A stretch of DNA of 64,000 bases from Paenibacillus sp. JZ16 (GCF_015326965.1 NZ_CP017659.1:5460001-5524000); one strand, 5' to 3'. Shown: positions 1 through 8,931, counted from the stretch's first letter. The notes: generated from the letters alone by a model not told the origin. Numbers and translations: made by a program.

Positions 1-61
1 GGAGGTGGAAGTGCAGCAATGCATGGAGCTGACCAATACTAATCGGTCGAGGGCTTATCCA
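1..61 (+). rRNA. 23S ribosomal RNA, 3' end (partial)
   Basis: The window opens in the conserved 3' end of 23S rRNA: the segment ending in GGTCGAGGGCTTATCC is the typical Firmicutes terminus. Only the last ~60 nt are present and the exact end is approximate. A 5S gene follows about 150 nt downstream, as in a standard 16S-23S-5S operon. No tRNA is seen in the spacer. Confidence 0.9.
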
Positions 62-209
62 AAAAACACCCCAAAAAGTGAAGTGAAGCTTTGAAGCTGA
101 CACCGAATACTTTTCGGGGACCCCGATACCACATCGGGTAATGCTACGGATTCTAATCAACGCAAATTTCGTTTCGTATCTAGTTTTCAGGTGATCAAGC
201 ATCTGAGCC

Positions 210-327
210 GTTTGGTGGCGATGGCGGAAGGGTTCCACGCGTTCCCATACCGAACACGACCGTTAAGCCTTCCAGCGCCGATGGTACTTGGACCGAAGGG
301 TCCCGGGAGAGTAGGACGTCGCCAAGC
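210..327 (+). rRNA. rrf: 5S ribosomal RNA
   Basis: About 118 nt with the 5S landmarks: the 5' strand TTTGGTGGCGATGGCG pairs with the 3' strand GACGTCGCCAAGC (helix I), and internal CCGAACACGACCGTTAAGCC and GATGGTACTTGGACC segments are present. It is the last gene of the rRNA operon and is followed by a terminator. Confidence 0.95.
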
Positions 328-337
328 GAACAACCAT

Positions 338-377
338 AAAGACCGTTATCGAGTCATCGATAGCGGTCTTTTTTGTT
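338..377 (+). terminator. Rho-independent terminator of the rRNA operon
   Basis: A 14-bp near-perfect stem (AAGACCGTTATCGA with TCGATAGCGGTCTT) and a 4-nt loop are followed by a T run, directly after 5S. Confidence 0.9.
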
Positions 378-420
378 ATACCCTTATGAACATCTGAACG
401 GAATCATGTAACATCAGCAA

Positions 421-458
421 GAAGGGCGCCCTCATAAAGGGGCGCCCTTCTTTTCTTT
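421..458 (+). terminator. Second strong terminator hairpin
   Basis: An 11-bp GC-rich stem (GAAGGGCGCCC with GGGCGCCCTTC) is followed by TTTTCTTT. It is oriented for the rRNA operon, and because it lies just past the convergent minus-strand gene ending at 497 it may also act on that transcript. Confidence 0.8.
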
Positions 459-496
459 ACCTTAATAGCTTCCTTATCTAACATGTTTTTCTTAGC

Positions 497-1357
497 TTAA
501 TATCTTTCCAATATCAGTTGTGTTTTCAAGCCGTCCATAGGAAGCAGCCAACCGTTAGACTCGAGGGTGTCCATAAGCTCTGATCGGAGCTGGGAAGCTA
601 CCGAGACATCGGGTGTTTTAAAAGAGATTTCGATCAAATTCTCGGTTCCTGTGCCATCTGCATTACGAATCGGCCAAACTTCGAGGCTCATTTTCTGGCC
701 ATGCCAAGATCCTTCATAGCGGTAGAACGTCAGCGGTCCATGGATTCGGGACTGTGAGAGCTCTTGTTCACCCCAATTCGGGGAGGACCATTTTTTGAGC
801 TTTCCTGGCAGTTTGTCCAGCAGTAAAGCCAAGGCGTCTTGCTCGGATGGGAGCGTAGTGCCGGTTGTATTCGTGCTTATTTTCTTGGTGTTGGAGAAGC
901 TAAGCGTTTGTTTGCCGTAGCCCCAATCAATCTCGGCCTCGTAATTGTCATCCGAAGCATCAAAGCCTTCCTGGTTTGCCAAGCTGAGTGCGGCGTTAAT
1001 ATCTCCATTCACGATGGGATACCGTTTCTTATAGGTAAGCTCGTAGTTATCTTTATCCTCTTTTTTCCGAAAACGGACGTCCCAGCCTTCGGCATTCAGC
1101 CCCAAATTGTTCGTGTCATAGTAAGCTACACCGATTGCCTGGGGTGCAGAAGCTATTCCGAATGCTTGAATGACTTCGCTCCGGAGGTTTCCACCGGATT
1201 CCAGCACGGTTTCTGGTTTGGCAAGAAGCTTCACTTCATAGGAAGGAACGGCATTGGCGGCGGCCGAAACCTCCGCTGTCTGCAGTCCGGTTAATCCACT
1301 TCCTAGAGCCGCGAAACCTACCATGAAAGACAACGTCAGCTGTTTCCACTTTCTCAA
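497..1357 (-). CDS. Secreted CYTH-like domain protein of unknown function
   Basis: About 286 aa. The N-terminus has a basic stretch, a hydrophobic segment and an AEVSA-type cleavage region, so the protein is probably exported. The next part carries features reminiscent of the CYTH (triphosphate tunnel) fold: YEVKLLAKPETVL, then YYDTNNLGL, a strand with alternating basic residues (DVRFRKKED) and YELTYKKRYPI. The C-terminal half (IHGPLTFYRYEGSW onward) is not recognised. A TTG start at 1357 is preferred because GGGAGTG lies 6 nt before it; the longer ATG reading at 1372 has no ribosome binding site. The gene is monocistronic and convergent with the rRNA operon. The CYTH resemblance is by eye only. 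Confidence 0.75.
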   Translation of the reverse strand: MRKWKQLTLSFMVGFAALGSGLTGLQTAEVSAAANAVPSYEVKLLAKPETVLESGGNLRSEVIQAFGIASAPQAIGVAYYDTNNLGLNAEGWDVRFRKKEDKDNYELTYKKRYPIVNGDINAALSLANQEGFDASDDNYEAEIDWGYGKQTLSFSNTKKISTNTTGTTLPSEQDALALLLDKLPGKLKKWSSPNWGEQELSQSRIHGPLTFYRYEGSWHGQKMSLEVWPIRNADGTGTENLIEISFKTPDVSVASQLRSELMDTLESNGWLLPMDGLKTQLILERY

Positions 1358-1524
1358 TACAATCACTCCCATAAGCTGGATTTAGGTACACAGCTTACTT
1401 TAAACGCTGAATAATTGTGAGCTGTTAACGGGGGAGGGCGACTGTATCAAATATGTATAGAATTAATGAATAGCGGCATACATTTTTTGTTAATCCATCC
1501 AGATGGCTTACAGAGTCCCTATTA

Positions 1525-2430
1525 TTACAGGACCTGCTCCAATTGTTTGCCCACTTCGCGCAAGACCTCTTGAAAACGCTGAATTTGTACGGAAGGAAGA
1601 CGGTCTCGATTACGGACGCTGTATATATGGCGGGATGCCTGATGGCCGGGAATCGGCAGAACGTGCAGTAAGCCTTCTTGCTGTTCCCGTTGTACCGCCA
1701 TCCGCGACATAAAGGAAATATGGTCCCCTAACAATACAAGTTGCTTGATCGCTTCCAGCGAGTCCAGCTCTACCGGACTCCTCATATGCAAACCATGCTG
1801 CGCAAGCCACAGGTCCGTCAGCTGTCTCGTGCTGGATTCGGTTCCATGCAAGGCAAAGGGAGTGCGAATGATCTGCTCGGGCTGCAGCGAATCCGTTTTG
1901 GCCAGCGGATGGTCGGGCGAACATATTAGCGTCAGATCATCCCTGCACAAGGACTCGGCGTGGAGACTGGGACCCGTAAAGGGCTCAGAAGAAATAATGC
2001 CCAGATCAATCTGATGCCGGGCCAGCATGTCGCGGATAACCGGTGAAGGCTTGACGGATAAGGAGATCCGTATACCGGGAAACTCACGGGCAAAGGCATT
2101 CAATATCGCGGGCAGCAGATAGGTGGCAGGGACATAACTGGCTCCAATGTGCAGCGTTCCCCGATATAAGCTGTCGTATTCGCGGACGACTCGTTCCGAT
2201 TCCTTGGCAAGCGCGTTTATTTTTACCGCATAATGCAGCAGAGCTTGTCCAGCCTCGGTGAGAAATGTTTTTCCGCTTCGGGACTCGAACAGCCGGACTT
2301 GTAGTTCCTCTTCTAGTGACTTCATATGAAAAGTAACCGTGGGCTGCTTAATGCCAAGTATTTCTGCCACGCTGGTCATATGATGATGGCGGTCGATCAG
2401 CTCCACAATTTGCAGCTTCATCAGATTCAT
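1525..2430 (-). CDS. LysR-family transcriptional regulator
   Basis: 301 aa. An N-terminal winged HTH (about residues 5-65: VAEILGIKQPTVTFHMKSLE, then LFESRSGKTFLTEAG) is joined to a LysR substrate-binding domain (TLHIGASYVPATYLLP, IDLGIISSEPF, DDLTLICSPDHPLA). It is divergently transcribed from the ABC transporter operon starting at 2592, the usual LysR arrangement, so that operon is the likely target with an unknown effector. A near-perfect palindrome lies in the 160-bp shared intergenic region. The start could be Met1 or Met4. Confidence 0.93.
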   Translation of the reverse strand: MNLMKLQIVELIDRHHHMTSVAEILGIKQPTVTFHMKSLEEELQVRLFESRSGKTFLTEAGQALLHYAVKINALAKESERVVREYDSLYRGTLHIGASYVPATYLLPAILNAFAREFPGIRISLSVKPSPVIRDMLARHQIDLGIISSEPFTGPSLHAESLCRDDLTLICSPDHPLAKTDSLQPEQIIRTPFALHGTESSTRQLTDLWLAQHGLHMRSPVELDSLEAIKQLVLLGDHISFMSRMAVQREQQEGLLHVLPIPGHQASRHIYSVRNRDRLPSVQIQRFQEVLREVGKQLEQVL

Positions 2431-2473
2431 TCGTATATCTCTCCCTTGATTATTCCTTATTTATGCTCTCTAT

Positions 2474-2488
2474 ATAGATTTAATCTAT
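2474..2488. promoter_or_regulatory. Candidate LysR operator (palindrome)
   Basis: ATAGATTTAATCTAT is a palindrome apart from its central base and lies between the divergent LysR gene and the ABC operon. It fits the AT-rich dyads bound by LysR proteins. Assignment is by position and symmetry only. Confidence 0.5.
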
Positions 2489-2591
2489 GAGTATCAACAG
2501 AATTCAAACAAAAAGTTAATTCCAAGTTTACATTAGTCTAATACAACGCTTAAACGTAGCCCTTACACTGGAAATAGCTTAAGAAGACAGG

Positions 2592-3641
2592 TTGGGATCG
2601 AAAGTGGATATTGAAATCAGGGGCATTCAAAAATCATTTCAGGGCACACCCGCGTTACTTCCTACCGATTTAAAACTGCGTCACGGTCAATTCACCACAT
2701 TGCTCGGGCCGTCAGGCTGCGGCAAAACGACACTGCTCAGGATGATCGCCGGGCTGGAACAGCCGGACGGAGGAGAAATCTATGCGGAAGACCGGTGTAT
2801 CTACTCCATGAACAAAAGGATTGACGTGCCGGCGCACAAACGCAACTTCGGGATGGTATTTCAGGATTTTGCCCTCTGGCCGCATATGACGGTATACGAG
2901 AATGTTGCCTTCGGATTAAAAGCGGCCAAGCTTAAGGCGGATCTCAGACAAAAAGTAACCGAAGCGCTGGCCATGGTCCGCTTAGAGGGGATGGAGGAAC
3001 GTTATCCGCATCAGCTGTCCGGTGGACAACAGCAGCGGGTTGCATTTGCCAGAGCAGTAGCCATTCGTCCGGCACTGGTATTGTTCGATGAGCCTCTAAG
3101 TGCGCTGGATGCGGTGCTTAGGGAGGAAATGCGGATCGAAATGATGTCGCTTGTGAAGGATATGGGGCTGACTGCCCTTTATGTCACACACGATCAGGTG
3201 GAAGCCATGTCGATGTCGGATGAAATTGTGGTCATGCGGAAGGGAGAAGTCCTGCAACGTGGAACCCCGGAGATGATATATGAAACACCTAGCCATCCCT
3301 TTGTGGCTTCGTTTATCGGCAAGCCCAATTGGCTGACGGTGGATCATTCCATGGTGAGACCAGAGCATGTGACCTGGAGCAGGACAAGCACGGAGGATGT
3401 ATGCTATCAGGCAACCGTGCTAAGCGTGAGCTATGTAGGCGAGCGATACGAAATTCGCTTGCAGGTGGAGGGCTTGGACAAGTGGACCGCTTACCTGGAC
3501 AAGAGGGTGTCTGTCGGAGAACGCGTAGATCTGTATGTGTCTCCACATAAGGTCTGTCGGATGGGTGAAGGAACAAGTCCTGATAAGAATACAGACATGC
3601 ATCAAAATACAGCAAAACGCACGCCTGCTGCTGCAGGCTAA
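2592..3641 (+). CDS. ABC transporter ATP-binding protein (FbpC/PotA/PhnT type)
   Basis: 349 aa. Walker A GPSGCGKTT (about residues 36-44), Q-loop (MVFQDFALWPH), signature LSGGQQQR, Walker B LVLFDEPLSALD and H-loop (YVTHDQVEAM) are all present. The C-terminal ~100 residues look like the TOBE-type regulatory domain of importers of this class. It powers import by the fused permease at 4778-6463. Start uncertain: TTG at 2592 or GTG at 2604, neither with a strong ribosome binding site. First gene of an operon with the binding protein, permease and an MBL hydrolase. Confidence 0.93.
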   Translation: MGSKVDIEIRGIQKSFQGTPALLPTDLKLRHGQFTTLLGPSGCGKTTLLRMIAGLEQPDGGEIYAEDRCIYSMNKRIDVPAHKRNFGMVFQDFALWPHMTVYENVAFGLKAAKLKADLRQKVTEALAMVRLEGMEERYPHQLSGGQQQRVAFARAVAIRPALVLFDEPLSALDAVLREEMRIEMMSLVKDMGLTALYVTHDQVEAMSMSDEIVVMRKGEVLQRGTPEMIYETPSHPFVASFIGKPNWLTVDHSMVRPEHVTWSRTSTEDVCYQATVLSVSYVGERYEIRLQVEGLDKWTAYLDKRVSVGERVDLYVSPHKVCRMGEGTSPDKNTDMHQNTAKRTPAAAG

Positions 3642-3663
3642 GATGAAGAGGAGTTGGGGAGAA

Positions 3664-4731
3664 ATGAGTCAATTGAAGTTACGGAGAAAAAGCGCGATGC
3701 TGTTGCTGGTATCTGTCATGAGCCTAAGTCTGTTTGGATGCGGCAGTGCCCCAAATGGGGATTCCGTTACTATGCCGGCACAGGATACAGGCAAATCATC
3801 TGCATCGGGGAGTACGCAAGTCGGAGGCAAGCTCGTTCTATACAGCGCAGGTCCTCAAAAGCTTGCCGACAATATTGTGAGCGGTTTTGAAGCCAAGACC
3901 GGCGTGAAGGTAGAGATGTTCCAAGGCACAACGGGCAAAATTTTGGCACGGATGGAAGCGGAAAAATCGAATCCGGTTGCGGATGTTGTCATTCTTGCAT
4001 CTCTCCCCTCCGCACAGGCGCTGAAGGCGGATGGTCTGACATTGCCTTATCCTGAAGCCGCGAATGCGGACAAGCTGAATAAGGATTGGTCCGACGCCGA
4101 AGGAAACTATTTCAGCACTAGCGCATCGGCACTGGGGATTGTATACAACACCAATCTGGTCACTGCGCCGCCTCAAAGCTGGGCTGACTTGGGCTTGCCG
4201 GAGTGGAAGGATGCGGTCAATATTCCGGATCCGACGCTGTCGGGATCGGCGCTGGATTTTATCACGGGTTATTTGAGTGTGAAGGGCGACGCAGGCTGGA
4301 AACTGTTCGAGGACTATAAAGCCAATGGCACGGCTATGGCAGGAGCGAATCAGGAAGCGCTGGACCCGGTGATCACCGGTGCCAAAAGCTTGGTTGCCGC
4401 AGGCGTGGATTATATGGCATATTCGGCCAAAGCCAAAGGCGAGCCGCTTGATATTGTATACCCGGAGGAAGGAACCGTCGTAAGCCCGAGACCGGCTGCG
4501 ATTTTGAAATCCAGTCCGAACGTGGATAATGCCAAGGCTTTCATCGACTACTTGCTGTCGGACGAAGCACAGAAACTGGTGGCGGACGCCTATCTGATTC
4601 CGGGCCGTGAGGATGTGGAGGCTGAAGGCCGGACCAATCTGAAGGATATTCCGGTGTTTAAAGTGGATTGGGCTTGGATGAACGAACATGGGGATGAGAC
4701 GGCGGCACGTTTTTCCGAAGTATTTAAGTAA
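3664..4731 (+). CDS. ABC transporter substrate-binding lipoprotein (FbpA/PhnS-like)
   Basis: 355 aa from the ATG at 3664, which follows GGGGAGAA; longer readings run into the upstream gene. A lipoprotein signal ends in SLSLFGC, then a Ser/Gly-rich linker. The mature part (LVLYSAGPQKLADNIVSGFE, GTTGKILARMEAEK, ALGIVYNTNLV, SPRPAAILKSSPN) is of the periplasmic-binding type II class that carries ferric iron or 2-aminoethylphosphonate. The paired C-terminal tyrosines of classical iron-binding FbpA are not evident, so an organic phosphonate or similar anion is as likely as iron. Confidence 0.9.
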   Translation: MSQLKLRRKSAMLLLVSVMSLSLFGCGSAPNGDSVTMPAQDTGKSSASGSTQVGGKLVLYSAGPQKLADNIVSGFEAKTGVKVEMFQGTTGKILARMEAEKSNPVADVVILASLPSAQALKADGLTLPYPEAANADKLNKDWSDAEGNYFSTSASALGIVYNTNLVTAPPQSWADLGLPEWKDAVNIPDPTLSGSALDFITGYLSVKGDAGWKLFEDYKANGTAMAGANQEALDPVITGAKSLVAAGVDYMAYSAKAKGEPLDIVYPEEGTVVSPRPAAILKSSPNVDNAKAFIDYLLSDEAQKLVADAYLIPGREDVEAEGRTNLKDIPVFKVDWAWMNEHGDETAARFSEVFK

Positions 4732-4777
4732 GTGTATTAGAGTGAAGCACAGGAAGGCAATGTGAGGTGAACCAGGA

Positions 4778-6463
4778 GTGAGACCTGTCATCATGGACAG
4801 TCAGCGTTTTTTACGAAAAATGGGCGTTATTCTCGCCCTTTTTCTTCTTATTATAGGCATCGGTGTGCCATTGCTGCTTATTTTCTGGCAAAGTGTATAC
4901 CCGGATCAACACTTCGATTGGCTGGCGCCGATACGAACGATAGCCGGTCATGAGCTGTCTGGTATTTTGCTGCAATCCATCTGGCTGGGGGTATGCGTGG
5001 TGGCAGGATCGACACTGCTCGCGCTGCCGCTCGCCTGGATGATGGCCAAAACACGGCTAGGACAGCATCAGTGGGTGGACGTGATATTGATGATTCCGTT
5101 CATGACCCCGCCGTATATCGGTTCGATGGGCTGGATTCTGTTTATGCAAAAGGGCGGATATTTGCAGCAGTGGCTGCCGGGAACCGCGAGATGGAGCGAT
5201 TCCTTCTTCAGCTTCGGAGGTATGGTGCTGATCATGAGTCTGCATTTGTTCCCGTTTCTCTATCTGCTGCTGCGGGACGCTCTGATTCGGATCGGCGGTA
5301 ATCTGGAGGAGGCCGGAGCGGTTCACGGCGCAAGCGCTGGATACCGGTTTAGAAGAATCATACTGCCGCTGCTGTTATCCTCTTACGGCATGGGCGCGAT
5401 GCTGGTGTTCGTCAAAACCATTGCGGAATTCGGCACCCCGGCAACGTTCGGTCGTCGCATCGGCTATTATGTAATGACCTCAGAAATCCACAAATATATT
5501 TCAAGCTGGCCCATCGATTTCGGTAAAGCGACCTCGCTGGCATCGGTTCTGCTGTCGGTTTGTCTGGTGATGTGGTACATGCAGTCTACGATCAGCCGGA
5601 GATTTACCTACCGTCTAGTCGGCGGCAAAGGTCAGCGCTCCAAGAGATATTCGCTGCGCGGAAGCAAAGGTGCCATCTGCGCTCTTTACATCGGTTTGCT
5701 GCTCGTATTGTCTGTTGGCATTCCTTATTTTTCCGTCATTGCGGCATCTCTGATGAAACTCCGGGGAGCGGGATTGTCCTTAGATAATCTGACGCTTGCT
5801 CATTACAAGGAACTGCTGTCCTGGGGATCGGTCAGCCAGAAAGCGCTCGGTAACAGTCTGGGCCTGTCGCTTGCAGCATCTACCGTTGCCGTTCTGCTCG
5901 GTACCGGTTTTGCCCTGACGATCGGCAAGTCCCAGGCACGGATGCAGCGGGTCATCGATCTGTTAAGTCTCTTGCCGAATACGGTTCCCGGCATTGTGAT
6001 GGTGGTCGGTTTGATCCTGCTCTGGAATGCGCCATGGATGCCGGTTACGCTCTACAATACCTATGGGATGGTGGTGCTGACGTACGTCGTGCTGTTCCTC
6101 CCCTATACGGTGCAATATGTAAAGGCCAGTTTTACGCAGATTGACGGTACTCTGTTTCAGGCGGGTCAAGTATTTGGAGGCGGTCCGCTGCTTGTACTGC
6201 GGCGCATTCTGCTGCCGCTGATTATGCCCGGCATGCTGGCGGGATGGATCATGACCTTCACGATTGCTTCACGTGAGCTGGTCGGATCACTGCTCATTCT
6301 GCCGCCATCGATGCAGACATCGGCTACGTATATTTTTGCCCAGTTTGAGCAGGGACAGGTATCTCTCGGGATGGCGATGACCGTTGTCTCCGTCGGTATG
6401 ACGGTGCTGCTGTTACTGCTGGTCGAAGCTATGAATTCTAAAAGAAAGTGGAATGCATCATGA
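4778..6463 (+). CDS. ABC transporter permease with two fused MetI-type domains
   Basis: 561 aa with about 12 hydrophobic segments. Two tandem permease domains each carry an EAA-type loop: EEAGAVHGASAGYRFRRIIL (about residues 175-195) and a C-terminal equivalent near QAGQVFGGGPLLVLRRILLP. This is the FbpB/PhnU-like double-length architecture of iron and aminophosphonate importers. The start is GTG at 4778 behind GAGGTG; ATG at 4793 is an alternative. The stop overlaps the ATG of the next gene (ATGA), indicating translational coupling. Confidence 0.92.
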   Translation: MRPVIMDSQRFLRKMGVILALFLLIIGIGVPLLLIFWQSVYPDQHFDWLAPIRTIAGHELSGILLQSIWLGVCVVAGSTLLALPLAWMMAKTRLGQHQWVDVILMIPFMTPPYIGSMGWILFMQKGGYLQQWLPGTARWSDSFFSFGGMVLIMSLHLFPFLYLLLRDALIRIGGNLEEAGAVHGASAGYRFRRIILPLLLSSYGMGAMLVFVKTIAEFGTPATFGRRIGYYVMTSEIHKYISSWPIDFGKATSLASVLLSVCLVMWYMQSTISRRFTYRLVGGKGQRSKRYSLRGSKGAICALYIGLLLVLSVGIPYFSVIAASLMKLRGAGLSLDNLTLAHYKELLSWGSVSQKALGNSLGLSLAASTVAVLLGTGFALTIGKSQARMQRVIDLLSLLPNTVPGIVMVVGLILLWNAPWMPVTLYNTYGMVVLTYVVLFLPYTVQYVKASFTQIDGTLFQAGQVFGGGPLLVLRRILLPLIMPGMLAGWIMTFTIASRELVGSLLILPPSMQTSATYIFAQFEQGQVSLGMAMTVVSVGMTVLLLLLVEAMNSKRKWNAS

Positions 6464-7776
6464 TGAAACTGACGGTATGGGGCGGTGCAGGCGAGCATGG
6501 CCGCTCCGCGTATTTACTAAGCGGCAGGCAGGTCCATTTGCTCCTGGATTGCGGTGTCAAGAAGGAAGGATCAGGGGACTATCCCATGATCCAGCAAGAA
6601 CATGTGCCGAAGCTGGATGCCGTGTTTCTGTCACATGCCCACGAGGACCACTCGGTGGCGATTCCGCTCCTGTACCGGCTTGGCTATCAAGGGGAGGTAT
6701 GGACCACTAGGGAGACGGCAGCACAGTTAACGGCCTACTTTGCCTCCTGGAAAGAGTACACGGCAAGGGCAGGCGTAGAGCTTCCTTATATGGAGGAGGA
6801 TCAGCTGGCGATCCGCTACCGGTATCTGGAGGAAGAGGCTGAGAAGTTGACATGGTTTGAGGCGCTTCCGGGCGTTGAGATCATGTGGGGACGAAGCGGC
6901 CATATGGTAGGGGCTGTCTGGTTCTTGTTACAGGCTGAAGGAAAACGGATCTTCTATTCTGGCGACTACACATCGGAATCGCTGCTGCTTGAGGATGACA
7001 GCCCAGCGCTGGTAGACAAGTCCTCTTCCATGCTGCTGGATCTGGCTATAGTGGATGCGGCTTACGGGACGGACGCTACTTCACAGGCCGATAAGCTAAA
7101 GCAGTTGGAATATAAGATTGAGAGCACACTGCAAACTGGCGGGAAGGTATTGATACCGGTGCCGGCCGCCGGCCGAGGGCAGGAAATGATCCTATGGGCA
7201 TACAGGAATTGGGGAAATGTGCCGATCATGATCGAAGCGCCGCTGATCGAAGGAATGAAGCGACTGCTTGCTCGTTCGGAGTGGCTTCGCAGCCAGAAAT
7301 CCGATCAGGGAATGAGGGATCAGCTGGAGTTATTGCTGAACCGGAACGATTGGATCGTACCCGCTAGCGAAGCGGAACGTGTGTCCTTGCTCCATAAGCA
7401 CGGGGCATCGCTATGGTTCGTAACGGATGGGATGATGCAGTCGAAGCTTGCGCAGTGGTACTACCGCCAGATGTCCGGCGATACCCGGAATCTGGTTCTC
7501 CTCACAGGCCATGTTTCCCAGGGGACCTTTGGACATCGCCTCCTTCAACATCCGGCTTCGTACGGTGCCTGCTCTGTCACGAAAATCAGGTATAAGGTAC
7601 ACCAGGGCCTGGCGGATGTGCGTCAGATGATAACCGGCGTTCCGGCACTGCATACCGTTCTCGTCCATGCAGACAAAGGAGAAACGGACCGGTTACGAGC
7701 CCGTCTGACAGAGGAAGCACCGAACCCCAATCTTCACATTTATTCCATGTCGGTTGGTGAGGAAGTCTATTTCTAG
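6460..7776 (+). CDS. MBL-fold metallo-hydrolase with beta-CASP-like insert
   Basis: 438 aa. The metallo-beta-lactamase motif HAHEDH (about residue 57) is preceded by LLLDCGVK; SGHMVGAVWF and YSGDYTSE supply further metal-site elements. A middle region (KLKQLEYKIESTLQTGGKVLIPVPAAGRGQEMI) resembles the beta-CASP insertion of RNase J/CPSF-type enzymes, followed by LTGHVSQGT and VLVHADKGETD. Coupled by ATGA overlap to the permease gene, so expressed with the transporter. Either an RNA or phosphoester hydrolase; the link to the transported substrate is unknown. Confidence 0.85.
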   Translation: MMKLTVWGGAGEHGRSAYLLSGRQVHLLLDCGVKKEGSGDYPMIQQEHVPKLDAVFLSHAHEDHSVAIPLLYRLGYQGEVWTTRETAAQLTAYFASWKEYTARAGVELPYMEEDQLAIRYRYLEEEAEKLTWFEALPGVEIMWGRSGHMVGAVWFLLQAEGKRIFYSGDYTSESLLLEDDSPALVDKSSSMLLDLAIVDAAYGTDATSQADKLKQLEYKIESTLQTGGKVLIPVPAAGRGQEMILWAYRNWGNVPIMIEAPLIEGMKRLLARSEWLRSQKSDQGMRDQLELLLNRNDWIVPASEAERVSLLHKHGASLWFVTDGMMQSKLAQWYYRQMSGDTRNLVLLTGHVSQGTFGHRLLQHPASYGACSVTKIRYKVHQGLADVRQMITGVPALHTVLVHADKGETDRLRARLTEEAPNPNLHIYSMSVGEEVYF

Positions 7777-7788
7777 TCGTGCTTAGAG

Positions 7789-7820
7789 AACCTTTATTGC
7801 TTTCGCGATAAAGGTTTTTT
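7789..7820 (+). terminator. Rho-independent terminator of the ABC/MBL operon
   Basis: AACCTTTAT pairs with ATAAAGGTT across a 10-nt loop, followed by TTTT. Confidence 0.85.
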
Positions 7821-7892
7821 GTGGAATGGCTGTTATGTGTTTAGATGCAGGTGAAGTTGGTGAAGGCTGTAATGAACATATATAAAAATAAA

Positions 7893-7925
7893 TTAGTACC
7901 AAGTACTAGTACTTGGTGATATAAT
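7893..7925 (+). promoter_or_regulatory. FapR-type operator overlapping the fabH promoter
   Basis: TTAGTACCAAGTACTAG (7893-7909) matches the FapR operator pattern TTAGTACC-N2-GTACTAA except at the last base. It is embedded in a 20-bp perfect palindrome, ACCAAGTACTAGTACTTGGT (7898-7917). A TATAAT -10 box follows at 7920-7925, so the site covers the -35 region, where a malonyl-CoA-released repressor would block transcription. Confidence 0.8.
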
Positions 7926-7950
7926 AGTTATAAACTTGGAGGTGTGAACG

Positions 7951-8931
7951 ATGAGCCAATCAAAGTCAAGAATTTCGGCAATCGGGACCTATGTTCCTGA
8001 ACGGATATTAACCAATGCGGATTTAGAGAAGATGGTTGAAACGAGTGATGAGTGGATTGTGCAGCGAACAGGCATGAGGGAGCGCCGGATTGCTGCCCCG
8101 GATGAGTACGTGTCGGATCTCGCCATCAAGGCTGTAGAGGATATGGTTGATCGATACGGCGTTACCGTGCGGGATGCTGATATGATTCTTGTGGCCACAA
8201 GCACGCCGGAATATTCTTTTCCCAGTACAGCTTCACGGGTTCAATCGAAGCTGGGCATTGCAAGCACGGGTGCCCTGGATCTGAATGCTGCTTGTGCGGG
8301 ATTTGTATATGCACTCCAGATGGCTGACGGATTAATATCCGGGGGAGCCTACCGTAAGATTCTGGTTATCGGCGCAGAAACCTTATCGAAGATTACGGAT
8401 TACACCGACCGAACGACATGCGTATTGTTTGGGGACGGCGCCGGTGCCGTATTGTTGGAGAAAGATGAGGATTCGCCAAGTGTCATAGCATCTGTATCGG
8501 GAACTTTTGGGGAGGGCGGCATACATCTGTATAAAACAGCGCTCTCTGAGCAAATGGACGGCACGGAATTAAAGAGCGGCTGTCTTGTTCAAAATGGTCG
8601 TGAAATTTATAAGTGGGCCATTCGGAACATTCCGGACGGCGTCCGATCTCTTCTGTCCAAAGGAGGCATGACCGCGGAGGAAGTGGATTGGTTTGTCCCG
8701 CATAGCGCCAATCTTCGCATGATCGAGGCGATTAACGAGCGTGGGCCATTTACAATGGATCGCACTTTAACCAGCGTCGAGTACCGCGGGAATACGTCGG
8801 CAGCCTCCATTCCGCTTGCACTTCAGCTGGCGGTGGATGAAGGACGGCTCAAAGCGGGAGACCATGTCTTACTCTACGGGTTTGGCGGGGGAATGACCTA
8901 TGCCGGCTCCATCGTCAAATGGACGATATGA
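7951..8931 (+). CDS. fabH: Beta-ketoacyl-ACP synthase III (FabH)
   Basis: 326 aa, normal length. Starts fatty acid synthesis by condensing acyl-CoA primer with malonyl-ACP. The catalytic triad is visible: Cys in AACAGF (about residue 115), His in VPHSAN (about 251) and Asn in GNTSAAS (about 281); GFGGGMTYAGSI closes the fold. The ATG is preceded by TTGGAGGTG. The gene stands alone between two terminators under a FapR-type operator, like the separate fabHB of Bacillus subtilis, so it may be one of two fabH copies. Confidence 0.95.
   Translation: MSQSKSRISAIGTYVPERILTNADLEKMVETSDEWIVQRTGMRERRIAAPDEYVSDLAIKAVEDMVDRYGVTVRDADMILVATSTPEYSFPSTASRVQSKLGIASTGALDLNAACAGFVYALQMADGLISGGAYRKILVIGAETLSKITDYTDRTTCVLFGDGAGAVLLEKDEDSPSVIASVSGTFGEGGIHLYKTALSEQMDGTELKSGCLVQNGREIYKWAIRNIPDGVRSLLSKGGMTAEEVDWFVPHSANLRMIEAINERGPFTMDRTLTSVEYRGNTSAASIPLALQLAVDEGRLKAGDHVLLYGFGGGMTYAGSIVKWTI

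Noticed and set aside
191..397. 68-codon ORF over the 5S region
   Set aside because: It coincides with the 5S rRNA gene and its terminator, so it is not a protein gene.
839..1294. 151-codon plus-strand ORF opposite the CYTH-like gene
   Set aside because: Antisense shadow with no ribosome binding site; the minus-strand frame has a signal peptide and coherent protein features.
3838..4794. 318-codon minus-strand ORF opposite the binding protein
   Set aside because: Shadow of a clear lipoprotein gene; composition rich in Arg/His/Cys, typical of antisense frames in this genome.
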